The notes below the pieces were generated by a model. That model saw nothing but the letters and a program-made list of their open reading frames with translations. It was not told the origin of the DNA and made no database searches. Shown in pieces: positions 7,598 through 16,140 of a stretch of 64,000 bases of DNA (position 1 is its first letter; every line of letters begins with the position of its first letter). The stretch covers positions 1-64,000 of the forward strand of contig CAKOKS010000002.1 in assembly GCA_934095845.1 (NCBI GenBank), read 5' to 3'. Made by a program: the position numbers and the translations under genes. Source of the DNA: an uncultured Bacilli bacterium (lineage in GTDB: Bacteria > Bacillota_I > Bacilli_A > RF39 > UBA660).

Positions 7598-9790
7598 CTA
7601 CTTTCTTATTGTACTTTTACGATGTTTTTTTGCTTCATATAAATATTTGTCTGCTTCATTTATAATGGCGGCAATTTTTATGTCTTCATTAGATATAAAA
7701 TCATAAGATCCAATAGATGTTTCTATATAATAAGGTTTATCACATCCATCATTAAATTTTTTAAATGTATTCTTTATACTTGTTTGAACATTTAAAGCAT
7801 TTTTAGGATTAACTACAAAAATTGATACAAATTCATCTCCACCAACTCTCGAAACAATAGCGTTTTTAGGTAGTGACTCAACTATCAATTTAGCTGCATT
7901 AGAAATCGCATAATCTCCTTCATTATGTCCAAAAGTATCATTTATTTCTTTTAAATGATCTAAATCACAAAAAACGACTTTAACTTCACTTCCAATGTTA
8001 TTTTTAAGAAGTTCCATAGATTTTTCTATAAATCCTCTTCGATTATATATTTTAGTTAATTCATCATATAAACTTAAATTATTTAAAATTTCATTTTTTT
8101 CTTGAATTAATTTAAGCGACTTTTTTAAATCATGTTTAGCTTTTAATTCACTTTTGCGCATTTCTTCAATGTATAGCATTGTACCTATTTGAGCACATAA
8201 TAGCCTTATAGGATTTATTAAAGATAAATCGGTTTCACAAACTATAAATCCATAATACTTTTCATTTGATGCAAGTGAGAATCCATAACAAAAGGTTCCT
8301 GTTTCAGTAGCTAATAAATTTTTTGTATATTCTCTTTGCCTTTTTTCATTTGCTTTAAATATTTTAGTTGTTTTAGAATTATAATAAGCAGCTAAGTGTG
8401 CATTTGTGTTATACTCATTGTCAAAAAGGTATATATATGATGATTTAACACCCATTTCCTTTAGTTCAACAAAAACTTTTTCAAACATTTCTGTTCTTGT
8501 AAGTTGGTCATTAATCATTTTTCTACTTATAAGGGAAATATTAGTTATTTTATCAAATCGTGATTGATTTTCAGAAGTAATTGTATTTGTAATATAACTA
8601 AAATACCAAGTTTGTAAACTATATAAAATAGAGATACTTTTTTCTTTAATAGATTGATCTGATACAGAACTGGCATATTTCTTTAATGCAGCTGTAAAAT
8701 AAGCAAAAACATCGTTAAAGTTAGTTATTGCGGGGGTGTCATCATTTAGTATAGCGTTTTTAATATAATAAACTATTTCATCGACTGTATAATCAGTTTT
8801 AATTCTTTTTAATACGTTCATAGAAATTCTTTTTAGTAATTTTAAATTTATATTTGAACGACTATTTATTGCACTCTCTTTAATAAAATAATCAATAATT
8901 TCATCTTCACTTAGTTTTTTCAAATCATGAGTCGATTTTACTTCTTTTCTACAACCACATGATTTTCTTATAATTAACTCTGTATCTAAAGAAATAAATT
9001 CACTAGTACCATTAATAATCATGTTATGTATCGTTTTTGTAGATTCATAACCTATTTTAATTGGGTCTTGAGACACAGTAGTTAAAGCTGGATGGGCAAT
9101 AGATGATTTATACATATCATCAAATCCAGTTACAGCAATATCCTTACCTATTTTATAACCTAATTGTTCAAGTATTTGATAGCTCGCTAGTGCCATAGTA
9201 TCATTTGCAAACGCAATAGCATCTATTTTTTTATTTCGTTTTATTAGCTGTTTTAATGACCTTTCAATATTTTCACTGAAATTTCCATACGCAATCATAT
9301 TATTATTTACAACTAGTCCATATTTTTCCATTGTTTCAGTATAGGCATCAAGTCTTTCTATACTATCAAAGTTATCTTTAGGACCTGAAACATATAGAAT
9401 ATTTTTATATTTATGATCAACAATTAAATGTTCAATACATTTTGACATTCCTTTTTTATTATCAACAATTAAATTTGATTTATTAGGAACTTTATAATTA
9501 TCTTGTACAATTACATAGGGTATGTCTTTAAACTTATCTAAAAAATTTTGTCCATCAACGCTGTTTTTAAAAGAAATAAGTGAACCATATATAATGATAA
9601 GTCCATCTATTCCCATAAATTTATATGAATCAAATACTCGATCAGATAAAGTGTTAGAAGGCGTAGTTGATACTAGTGTTACTACATTAATCACCTTTTC
9701 TGATGCATATTTATTTACTCCTTGAGTTATGTCATATTCAAAATTAGGATTTATATTCCCAAGAATTAAACCTAGAGTTATTTTTTTCAT
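7598..9790 (-). CDS. LacI-type sugar sensor fused to a GGDEF diguanylate cyclase
   Basis: 730 residues. Residues ~3-275 are a periplasmic-binding-protein-like (LacI/GalR type) ligand domain, with GIDGLIIIYGS, IDAIAFANDTMAL and DIAVTGFDD plus the family's typical end PALTTVSQDP. It has neither the helix-turn-helix that precedes it in repressors nor a signal peptide, so the sensor is cytoplasmic. A CGC motif follows (~278), then a helical stretch, a GAF-like region (~420-550), a short coiled coil and a GGDEF domain (~572-728) with an intact GGDEF signature near 650. No RxxD inhibitory site is seen upstream of it. The likely output is cyclic di-GMP made in response to a small molecule. It lies 11 bases after the unknown membrane protein gene and just before tex. 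No EAL or HD-GYP protein is in the window. Confidence 0.85.
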   Translation of the reverse strand: MKKITLGLILGNINPNFEYDITQGVNKYASEKVINVVTLVSTTPSNTLSDRVFDSYKFMGIDGLIIIYGSLISFKNSVDGQNFLDKFKDIPYVIVQDNYKVPNKSNLIVDNKKGMSKCIEHLIVDHKYKNILYVSGPKDNFDSIERLDAYTETMEKYGLVVNNNMIAYGNFSENIERSLKQLIKRNKKIDAIAFANDTMALASYQILEQLGYKIGKDIAVTGFDDMYKSSIAHPALTTVSQDPIKIGYESTKTIHNMIINGTSEFISLDTELIIRKSCGCRKEVKSTHDLKKLSEDEIIDYFIKESAINSRSNINLKLLKRISMNVLKRIKTDYTVDEIVYYIKNAILNDDTPAITNFNDVFAYFTAALKKYASSVSDQSIKEKSISILYSLQTWYFSYITNTITSENQSRFDKITNISLISRKMINDQLTRTEMFEKVFVELKEMGVKSSYIYLFDNEYNTNAHLAAYYNSKTTKIFKANEKRQREYTKNLLATETGTFCYGFSLASNEKYYGFIVCETDLSLINPIRLLCAQIGTMLYIEEMRKSELKAKHDLKKSLKLIQEKNEILNNLSLYDELTKIYNRRGFIEKSMELLKNNIGSEVKVVFCDLDHLKEINDTFGHNEGDYAISNAAKLIVESLPKNAIVSRVGGDEFVSIFVVNPKNALNVQTSIKNTFKKFNDGCDKPYYIETSIGSYDFISNEDIKIAAIINEADKYLYEAKKHRKSTIRK

Positions 9791-9801
9791 ATTTTCACCT
9801 T

Positions 9802-11406
9802 TTAGTATACCTTTGTTATCTCAATGATTCCATTTATATTTTTATTAACATAGCCTATTTCAATTTTATCGCCAGTTGTTACATATGGAAGAGAATCACT
9901 TGTTTTAATTGAAACTTTATATTTTTTATTATTATCATCTATTATATAAAAATATGTGTTTCCGTCTATTGTTACTGATGTAATTTTTTTTACAATAATT
10001 GTTGATTTTTCTAATAAATTATCTCCTACTTCAGTACCAAAACTTGATAAGTAACTTTGGGCAGATATTTCTATACCTTTTGCAGCATCCGTTACTACAA
10101 CTTTTTGATAATCTTCAACATCTACAAATCCATACATTTTAACTAAACCTGCTGCATCTTTTAGACTTACTAAGTAAGTTGCGCGATTATTTAAATTAAT
10201 AAGTAATGGAAATGTTGATTTATAACCCATTTGTTGTACTTGTCCTTCGGCTGATGCCATCGCGCTATATTCTTCAGCACCTGCTACTGGATAATATGTT
10301 GTTTTACCAGTTCTCATATTTGAAAGAATAAAACCCAAATTAGATTCATCGCTTAATACAGAAGTAATTCCTGTATATAAATAAATATCATCATTTAAAG
10401 CTAAATAATTATAACCTTCAGTTGTATTAACAACATTTTTTTGTCCAAATATACTATTTAAGAATCCATTCTTATATGTTCCCCAGTTATCAACTTGTTC
10501 AATAATTAAACTTGCATTGTATGCATTATCAACCCATGATGGAATTTCATCTATATTATATTTTTTAGCATCTCCAGTAACTGGATTAAGGATTACAACA
10601 CCTGTTACTTTAGTTTTCATATTGATACCTGTATATTTGTATGTTGGAGTTATCCAATAAGGAGTTCCTTCATTATCAATTTCAAATTTTGATTCCCCAA
10701 ATATAGTTGTAGGATATAAAAATCTTAGTTTTCTTGTTAATTTCTCATTAAAAATTGCACTTGGCATATAACGCATACCTTTATCCAATTTAGTAAGTTT
10801 TGCCTCTCCATTAACAGAATTTACAGTTATATAGGCATTAATTCCCTTTTTTCTATTAGTAATCCATTTAATAAAGCCATCATATTCTAGAGGAGTTACT
10901 CTAAGAATTTCATTATTGAAATTAATTTGAGTATATTGATCACTTACATAATATTGAGATACATATTCATTCATTTGACCCATAACTCTGTCACCTAATT
11001 TTTGACTTGAATCACGGTCAAGTAATGGTATTGATTTAAAATCAACTTCTTTCACATCTTCTAAAAAATTATTTGATTCATCAATTGTAATTCTTTTTGA
11101 ATAACTTTTAGCATTAAAAAGAGGTGAACATGCAGAGTTAATTAAAAGAATGCCTGCTACAATTATAAAAACACTTGTAAATACAACATATGCACTTTTT
11201 GGTACATTTATATTAACACCAGACATGTAAATAATTTTATAATCCCTTTTTGAAAAAAATAAGCTTGCTACACCATATACAAATAATAAAACAATTATAA
11301 ATAGCCAAAAAGCTATTGAAGTTATATTAATTGGTGGTAGATAAATATAAAAAATAAAAAAGCCAATTAATAAAGTTGTTAAGATACTTAAAATAGTTTG
11401 TTTCAT
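9802..11406 (-). CDS. Conserved membrane protein of unknown function with large outside domain
   Basis: 534 residues I cannot assign to a known function. Three membrane segments are visible near the N-terminus (about 5-25, 31-51 and 73-93), followed by a Cys and a ~430-residue extracytoplasmic region rich in Tyr, Thr and Asn. That region contains evenly spaced beta-rich blocks (GINAYITVNSVNGEAKL near 188; TGVVILNPVTGDAKKY near 270), and the last ~60 residues look like a small beta-barrel (VSIKTSDSLPYVTTGDKIEI). It is the first gene of the operon with the GGDEF fusion and tex, under a TGCTATAAT promoter at 11437, with AGAGGAG before the ATG. Its place ahead of a cyclic-di-GMP gene hints at an envelope role but proves nothing. 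Confidence 0.75.
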   Translation of the reverse strand: MKQTILSILTTLLIGFFIFYIYLPPINITSIAFWLFIIVLLFVYGVASLFFSKRDYKIIYMSGVNINVPKSAYVVFTSVFIIVAGILLINSACSPLFNAKSYSKRITIDESNNFLEDVKEVDFKSIPLLDRDSSQKLGDRVMGQMNEYVSQYYVSDQYTQINFNNEILRVTPLEYDGFIKWITNRKKGINAYITVNSVNGEAKLTKLDKGMRYMPSAIFNEKLTRKLRFLYPTTIFGESKFEIDNEGTPYWITPTYKYTGINMKTKVTGVVILNPVTGDAKKYNIDEIPSWVDNAYNASLIIEQVDNWGTYKNGFLNSIFGQKNVVNTTEGYNYLALNDDIYLYTGITSVLSDESNLGFILSNMRTGKTTYYPVAGAEEYSAMASAEGQVQQMGYKSTFPLLINLNNRATYLVSLKDAAGLVKMYGFVDVEDYQKVVVTDAAKGIEISAQSYLSSFGTEVGDNLLEKSTIIVKKITSVTIDGNTYFYIIDDNNKKYKVSIKTSDSLPYVTTGDKIEIGYVNKNINGIIEITKVY

Positions 11407-11436
11407 TTTATCTCTCCTCTTATATATTGCAGTTTA

Positions 11437-11445
11437 ATTATAGCA
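11437..11445 (-). promoter_or_regulatory. Extended -10 promoter of the membrane protein-GGDEF-tex operon
   Basis: Minus strand TGCTATAAT (-10 at 11437-11442). No convincing -35 is present at the matching distance. The start site would be about 23 nt before the ATG. Confidence 0.55.
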
Positions 11446-11486
11446 TATATTAAAAATTAATGATATTATATTTTTGGTGATTTAAA

Positions 11487-12413
11487 ATGTATAAATATAG
11501 CTTAGATAATAAAAGATATACAACTTTAAATTATTTTTATAAAACCAAATTTAAAAAGAAAGTTTTTAAAGTGAGTTTAAATGGTGGATTTTCTTGTCCA
11601 AATAAAAAGAATGGTCAAGGTGGCTGCATTTTTTGTTCAAAACTAGGAAGTGGAGACTTTGCTGGAAATGTTAAAGATAATTTAGTAACTCAATTTAATG
11701 AAGTTAAAGATATAATGTTGAAAAAATGGAATGATGCCTATTATATTGGATATTTTCAAGCAAACACAAATACATATGCACCAGTTAAAGACCTAAAAGA
11801 AAAATATGAAACTATTCTTTCTTTAGATAATGTTATAGGATTATCAATTGCAACTAGAAGTGATGCTATAAGTGATGAAGTTTTGGATTATTTAGAAGAA
11901 CTAAATAAAAGAACTTTTTTAACAATAGAACTTGGACTTCAATCAATACATGAAGAAACTTTAAATCTTATTAATCGCGGTCATGATTTAAAAAATTTTG
12001 ATGAATGTGTAAAAAAACTAAAGAATAAAAATATAAGAGTTGTTGCCCATATAATAAATGGTTTACCTTTTGAGAGTAAAGATATGATGATTGAAACAGT
12101 AAAACATTTAAATTCATTAAATATCGATGGCATTAAAATTCATATGTTACATATTATAAAAAATACACCTTTGGAAGAACTATATAGAAAAACAAATTTT
12201 CATGTTCTAACTAAAGAAGAATATATAGATATAGTTATTAATCAATTAGAATATTTAAAACCAGAAATTGTAATCGAAAGAATAACTGGAAATCCAGTAA
12301 AAGAAGATTTAATTGAGCCTACATGGTTATTAAAAAAGTTTTGTGTTTTAAATGATATAGATAAAGAAATGGTTAAAAGAGATACTTATCAAGGAAAAAG
12401 ACTTCAAAATTAA
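11487..12413 (+). CDS. TIGR01212-type radical SAM protein (YtqA-like)
   Basis: A 308-residue radical SAM enzyme of unknown substrate, related to B. subtilis YtqA and more distantly to Elp3/HemN. The iron-sulfur motif is of the CX9CX2C kind, with CPNK near 37 and CIFC near 47-50. The SAM fold motifs follow: IGYFQANTNTYAPV near 92, IATRSD near 125 and TIELGLQS near 152. HIINGLPFES (~187) and HMLHIIKNTPL (~218) are typical of this subfamily. Length is normal. It is a single plus-strand gene with GGTGA before its ATG, convergent with the AAA ATPase gene through a shared terminator. Confidence 0.88.
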   Translation: MYKYSLDNKRYTTLNYFYKTKFKKKVFKVSLNGGFSCPNKKNGQGGCIFCSKLGSGDFAGNVKDNLVTQFNEVKDIMLKKWNDAYYIGYFQANTNTYAPVKDLKEKYETILSLDNVIGLSIATRSDAISDEVLDYLEELNKRTFLTIELGLQSIHEETLNLINRGHDLKNFDECVKKLKNKNIRVVAHIINGLPFESKDMMIETVKHLNSLNIDGIKIHMLHIIKNTPLEELYRKTNFHVLTKEEYIDIVINQLEYLKPEIVIERITGNPVKEDLIEPTWLLKKFCVLNDIDKEMVKRDTYQGKRLQN

Positions 12414-12427
12414 TTGAAGTCTTTTAT
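12395..12427. terminator. Bidirectional terminator between radical SAM and AAA genes
   Basis: GACTTCAA, loop AATTAA, TTGAAGTC, then TTTTA on the plus strand and CTTTTT on the minus strand. The hairpin overlaps the radical SAM stop codon and lies just past the AAA stop codon, so it can serve both convergent genes. Confidence 0.8.
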
Positions 12428-13347
12428 ATTTTGTCAGGATCTATTCCTTCTTTTAATAATACATCTCTGAATATTTCTTTAAATTCAGCAATTGCTTTTT
12501 CTTTTGAATCTTCATATATTGCTCCAGTATTTTTCATAGCTAAATATATATGTTTCATTGTTACTGAAGGAGCTCCTTCAAATACTGCATAACTAAATGC
12601 ACTTGAAATAATTGTCAAACATATATCAGGATATCTACTTTGTACCTCATATATACGTTTATATTCACTCGTATATTTTACTAACCATGTAAATATTTTT
12701 TCTTTGAAAAAATCTGAATAATTTAGTTTTATTCCCATAAGTTTTTCAAATTTAGGAGTTGTTCCCATCAATATTTTTACAACATCTTCACCTTGTGATT
12801 CAGCAACATCAATTTTTATAAAACGTCTAACAAAAGCTCTATCCCTAAGAATATATTCTTCATACTCTTCACTTGTTGTTGCACCTATCATAAGAATTCT
12901 ACCTCTATCAAGATATGGTTTTAACATGTTAGCAAAGTCAACATCTACAAGATTATTTTTAGAAACTAATAAATGAACTTCATCAATAAATAAAATTGTT
13001 TTTTCAACATTATCTAGCTCACTTAATAATAGTTGTATTTTTGATACTTCTACGCCATTTACAATAATTTTTCCTAAAAGTGCTGGTACATTTATTTTTA
13101 TTATTTTCCATCCTCTTAATACTGGTGGAACTTCTTCTTTGTTTATTCTATAAGCAAGTCCCTCAACTAAAGCTGTTTTACCTATACCAGGTTTACCAAC
13201 TAATAAAGCACTTTTATCCGGAGTTATTAAAGCTAGAATCATTTTATTAATTTCTTCATCTCTAGCTATTGCTGGATTCGTTATATATTCTTTATCAGTT
13301 AATACTTCTCCATACATTTTTATTATGCTAACATTTTCATTATTCAT
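12424..13347 (-). CDS. Stand-alone ClpA/ClpB-type AAA+ ATPase (single D1-like domain)
   Basis: 307 residues from the ATG at 13347. The whole protein is one AAA+ module like the first ATPase domain of Clp unfoldases: Walker A GKPGIGKT (51-58), Walker B TILFIDEVH (117-125), sensor-1 MIGATTSEEY (153-162) and a paired Arg in AFVRRF (172-176) at the usual Arg-finger place. Missing are the Clp N-domain repeats, the middle coiled coil and the second ATPase domain of ClpB/ClpC, which run to 800 residues. An upstream in-frame ATG at 13359 lies at or before the predicted transcription start (about 13357) and lacks a ribosome site, whereas GGTGAG precedes the ATG at 13347. It is a monocistronic gene. 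The partner or substrate is unknown. Confidence 0.85.
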   Translation of the reverse strand: MNNENVSIIKMYGEVLTDKEYITNPAIARDEEINKMILALITPDKSALLVGKPGIGKTALVEGLAYRINKEEVPPVLRGWKIIKINVPALLGKIIVNGVEVSKIQLLLSELDNVEKTILFIDEVHLLVSKNNLVDVDFANMLKPYLDRGRILMIGATTSEEYEEYILRDRAFVRRFIKIDVAESQGEDVVKILMGTTPKFEKLMGIKLNYSDFFKEKIFTWLVKYTSEYKRIYEVQSRYPDICLTIISSAFSYAVFEGAPSVTMKHIYLAMKNTGAIYEDSKEKAIAEFKEIFRDVLLKEGIDPDKI

Positions 13348-13363
13348 GACTCTCACCATCCTA

Positions 13364-13372
13364 ATTATAGCA
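13364..13372 (-). promoter_or_regulatory. Extended -10 promoter of the AAA ATPase gene
   Basis: Minus strand TGCTATAAT with the -10 at 13364-13369. The predicted start is near 13357, giving a leader of about 10 nt that carries GGTGAG. It therefore decides the start codon of the AAA gene. Confidence 0.6.
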
Positions 13373-13442
13373 TGAAGTAAATATTATATAAATAAAATGT
13401 ATATTATTTGACATTTTATAATAATCTTTAATAGGTGATTAC

Positions 13443-13943
13443 ATGTTAGAATTAATTTTATTTTTTATTGCAAGCATTATGGGAACTTTAGGACATTACT
13501 TATATAATATTACAAATAATAACCCAATTGCAGGATTCTTTTTTGCTAAAAACGAGTCTACATTTGAACATTTAAAACTAGGTATTACTCCAATATTATT
13601 TTTATCTATTGTTGAAAAGACAAAACTTATCAACAATAATATTCTAGCAATTAAAGGAATTCAAATATTTATATTTTCAACAATAATAATAGTTTTTTAC
13701 TATTTAAAGAAACTATTTTTTAAAAAAGAAAATGCAATATATAACATTGCACTCTTCTATATTTCATTATTTATTAGTTATGTTATTTCTTTTATATTAC
13801 TAAATATAATAGATTTAAATATTATTATAAGAATATTAGGTATTTTATCTTTATGTTTATTTATTAGTTTATATTTTTATACAGCTTTATTTGAACCAAA
13901 TTATTTAATTTTTAAAAACCCTTTAGAGAAAAAAGAAAATTAA
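13443..13943 (+). CDS. DUF6512-like integral membrane protein
   Basis: 166 residues with about five membrane segments and little else. The N-terminal part carries the family's hallmark: a small-residue helix with GTLGHYLY, then AGFFFAKNESTFEHLKLG (about 28-45), as in DUF6512 proteins. Function is unknown. TTTAATAGGTGATTAC before the ATG provides a ribosome site. Its last 32 bases overlap the end of the convergent YitT gene, so the two transcripts are partly complementary. Confidence 0.7.
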   Translation: MLELILFFIASIMGTLGHYLYNITNNNPIAGFFFAKNESTFEHLKLGITPILFLSIVEKTKLINNNILAIKGIQIFIFSTIIIVFYYLKKLFFKKENAIYNIALFYISLFISYVISFILLNIIDLNIIIRILGILSLCLFISLYFYTALFEPNYLIFKNPLEKKEN

Positions 13944-14802
13944 TTTTACCACCTTCAACGGTATAACAGTCATTCGTTATTATGGATGAAGCCCCATCAA
14001 TTTTAAGAATATGTTTTTTCAACGTTCTAAAGCGATCATTTGATACAACACACATAATTAATTTTTGATGTTCTGATTCTATAAGTGTATACCCTGTTTC
14101 TAATTTATTAATAATAATTTCTTCTACTTCTTTTATTTTCTTTGTTTTAATAAAACAAATTTTATGATTTGATGTACCTAAAATAACCCGATCAGCAATA
14201 AAGTTTTGCACTTTTAAATATATTATTGCATAAATAGTTTTAGGAATACCAAATAGAAGCGTTCCCAAAAGTATCACGATCATATTTACTATTGTTGAAA
14301 TCTTTGTAGTTGGAAATTTAATATATTTTTGCAATATAGCAACAACCGAATCCATTCCTCCTGTATTAAAACCAGCTTTATAAATAATACCATATCCAAA
14401 TCCAGATACAATTGATGCAATTAATGTTGAAAACAAGAATGAATCAAGAGAAATAGTAAAATAGGATGAAAGTCCTTCAGTAAGAGAAGCCATAATTGCA
14501 TACATAACAAAACCAAATATTGAATAAAAAGTCTTTTTGTGACCAATCAATATATAAGATATAATTATAAGCAATATAGAAACTACATCTATAAATATAA
14601 CTGGTTTAATTCCTGTTATTTTTGAAACTAATATTGCAGTTCCACCTAAGCCACCTGTAACTAAATTATTTGGAACGATAAAGCAATTATAAATAACGGC
14701 AACGATAAAGCAACCAATAGTAGTTAGAATAATTCTTTTTATTCTATTTTTTTTACTTATCATATCAATTATATTATTACTAATATCTTTTATCTTTTTC
14801 AT
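13912..14802 (-). CDS. YitT family membrane protein (DUF161 + DUF2179)
   Basis: 296 residues. The membrane half has six likely segments, with the YitT signature NNLVTGGLGGTAILVSKITG near 45-64 and a second glycine-rich loop (GFGYGIIYKAGFNTGGMD near 135-152). The C-terminal ~80 residues form the soluble DUF2179 domain, including GYTLIE and a final CYTVEGG. The family is widespread in Firmicutes and its transport substrate is not established. It is a monocistronic gene convergent with DUF6512 and overlapping it by 32 bases. Confidence 0.88.
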   Translation of the reverse strand: MKKIKDISNNIIDMISKKNRIKRIILTTIGCFIVAVIYNCFIVPNNLVTGGLGGTAILVSKITGIKPVIFIDVVSILLIIISYILIGHKKTFYSIFGFVMYAIMASLTEGLSSYFTISLDSFLFSTLIASIVSGFGYGIIYKAGFNTGGMDSVVAILQKYIKFPTTKISTIVNMIVILLGTLLFGIPKTIYAIIYLKVQNFIADRVILGTSNHKICFIKTKKIKEVEEIIINKLETGYTLIESEHQKLIMCVVSNDRFRTLKKHILKIDGASSIITNDCYTVEGGKINFLFSLKGF

Positions 14803-14848
14803 AGTATCACTCTAGAATAATTTTAACTTATGTTATATTTAAAGTCAA

Positions 14849-14875
14849 AAAAAACTCTACAATGTAGAGTTTTTA
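14849..14875 (-). terminator. Terminator of the str operon (after tuf)
   Basis: Minus strand AAAAACTCTACA pairs with TGTAGAGTTTTTTTT around a minimal loop. The same arms recur in the terminator after rplL (19671-19698). Confidence 0.88.
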
Positions 14876-14890
14876 ATTATTTTGGATTAA

Positions 14891-16060
14891 TTACTTAACA
14901 ATTTCAGTAACAACACCAGAACCAACAGTTCTACCACCCTCACGGATAGAGAATTTAGTTCCGTTTTCAAGTGCAACTGGAGCAATTAACTCAACAGTCA
15001 TTTCTACGTTATCACCAGGCATAACCATTTCAACACCAGCAGGTAACTCGATAGTACCAGTTACGTCTGTAGTTCTGAAATAGAATTGTGGACGATATTT
15101 TGTGAAGAATGGAGTATGTCTTCCACCTTCTTCTTTAGATAGAACATAAACACTTGCTTTGAATGTTGTATGAGGAGTAACTGAACCAGGTTTACATAAT
15201 ACTTGACCACGTTCAACATCTTCTCTAGCTATACCACGAAGTAGTACACCAGCGTTATCTCCAGATTCAGCGTAATCTAGTGATTTTCTGAACATTTCGA
15301 TACCAGTTACAACAGTCTTCTTAGTTGGTTTTAATCCAACGATTTCAACTTCGTCATTTAAGTTTAATCTACCACGTTCAACACGTCCTGTAACAACAGT
15401 TCCACGTCCTGAAATAGTAAATACGTCTTCAATACTCATTAAGAAAGGTTTATCAGTATCTCTTTCTGGAGTATCAATATAAGAATCAACAGCATCCATT
15501 AAGTCATGAATTGATTTAACAGCTTCTGGATCTCCTTCAAGAGCCTTTAATGCTGATCCTCTGATTACTGGACATTCTGGATCGAATCCATATTCTCCAA
15601 GTAATTCTCTAATTTCCATTTCTACTAAGTCAAGAATTTCTGGGTCATCAACTTGGTCACATTTATTCATGTAAACAACAATTTTAGGAACACCAACTTG
15701 TCTTGATAGTAAGATATGTTCTCTTGTTTGTGGCATTGCACCATCAGCTGCAGATACAACTAAGATAGCACCATCCATTTGAGCAGCACCTGTGATCATG
15801 TTTTTAACATAGTCAGCATGTCCTGGACAGTCAACGTGAGCATAATGTCTATTTGCAGTTTCATACTCAACGTGAGCTGTATTAATAGTGATTCCTCTTT
15901 CTCTTTCTTCAGGAGCACTATCGATTGCTGCATAATCCATGAAGTTCTTTGAGAATTCTTTAGAAATAGCAGCAGTTAATGTAGTTTTACCATGGTCAAC
16001 ATGTCCGATTGTACCAATGTTAACATGTGGTTTACTACGGTCAAATTTTTCTCTTGCCAT
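14891..16060 (-). CDS. tuf: Elongation factor Tu
   Basis: Delivers aminoacyl-tRNA to the ribosome as a GTP complex. 389 residues from ATG 16060; a longer frame opening with TTG is rejected because its first codons are the GGAGGA ribosome site itself. GTPase motifs: GHVDHGKT (about 18-25), DCPGH (~80), NKCD (~133), SALKAL (~170). Domains 2 and 3 are complete, with GRVERG and the C-terminal GGRTVGSG near the end. Last gene of rpsL-rpsG-fusA-tuf, 66 bases after fusA, and followed by a terminator. Confidence 0.98.
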   Translation of the reverse strand: MAREKFDRSKPHVNIGTIGHVDHGKTTLTAAISKEFSKNFMDYAAIDSAPEERERGITINTAHVEYETANRHYAHVDCPGHADYVKNMITGAAQMDGAILVVSAADGAMPQTREHILLSRQVGVPKIVVYMNKCDQVDDPEILDLVEMEIRELLGEYGFDPECPVIRGSALKALEGDPEAVKSIHDLMDAVDSYIDTPERDTDKPFLMSIEDVFTISGRGTVVTGRVERGRLNLNDEVEIVGLKPTKKTVVTGIEMFRKSLDYAESGDNAGVLLRGIAREDVERGQVLCKPGSVTPHTTFKASVYVLSKEEGGRHTPFFTKYRPQFYFRTTDVTGTIELPAGVEMVMPGDNVEMTVELIAPVALENGTKFSIREGGRTVGSGVVTEIVK

Positions 16061-16140
16061 AATATTTTCCTCCAATTTCCTTTTTTAATTATAACAAATT
16101 TATTTTATCTAATTCTTGACATAAAATCAAGTAATTATTC

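Noticed and set aside
13348..13359. Upstream ATG of the AAA ATPase gene
   Set aside because: Falls at the predicted transcription start and has no ribosome site; the ATG at 13347 fits better.
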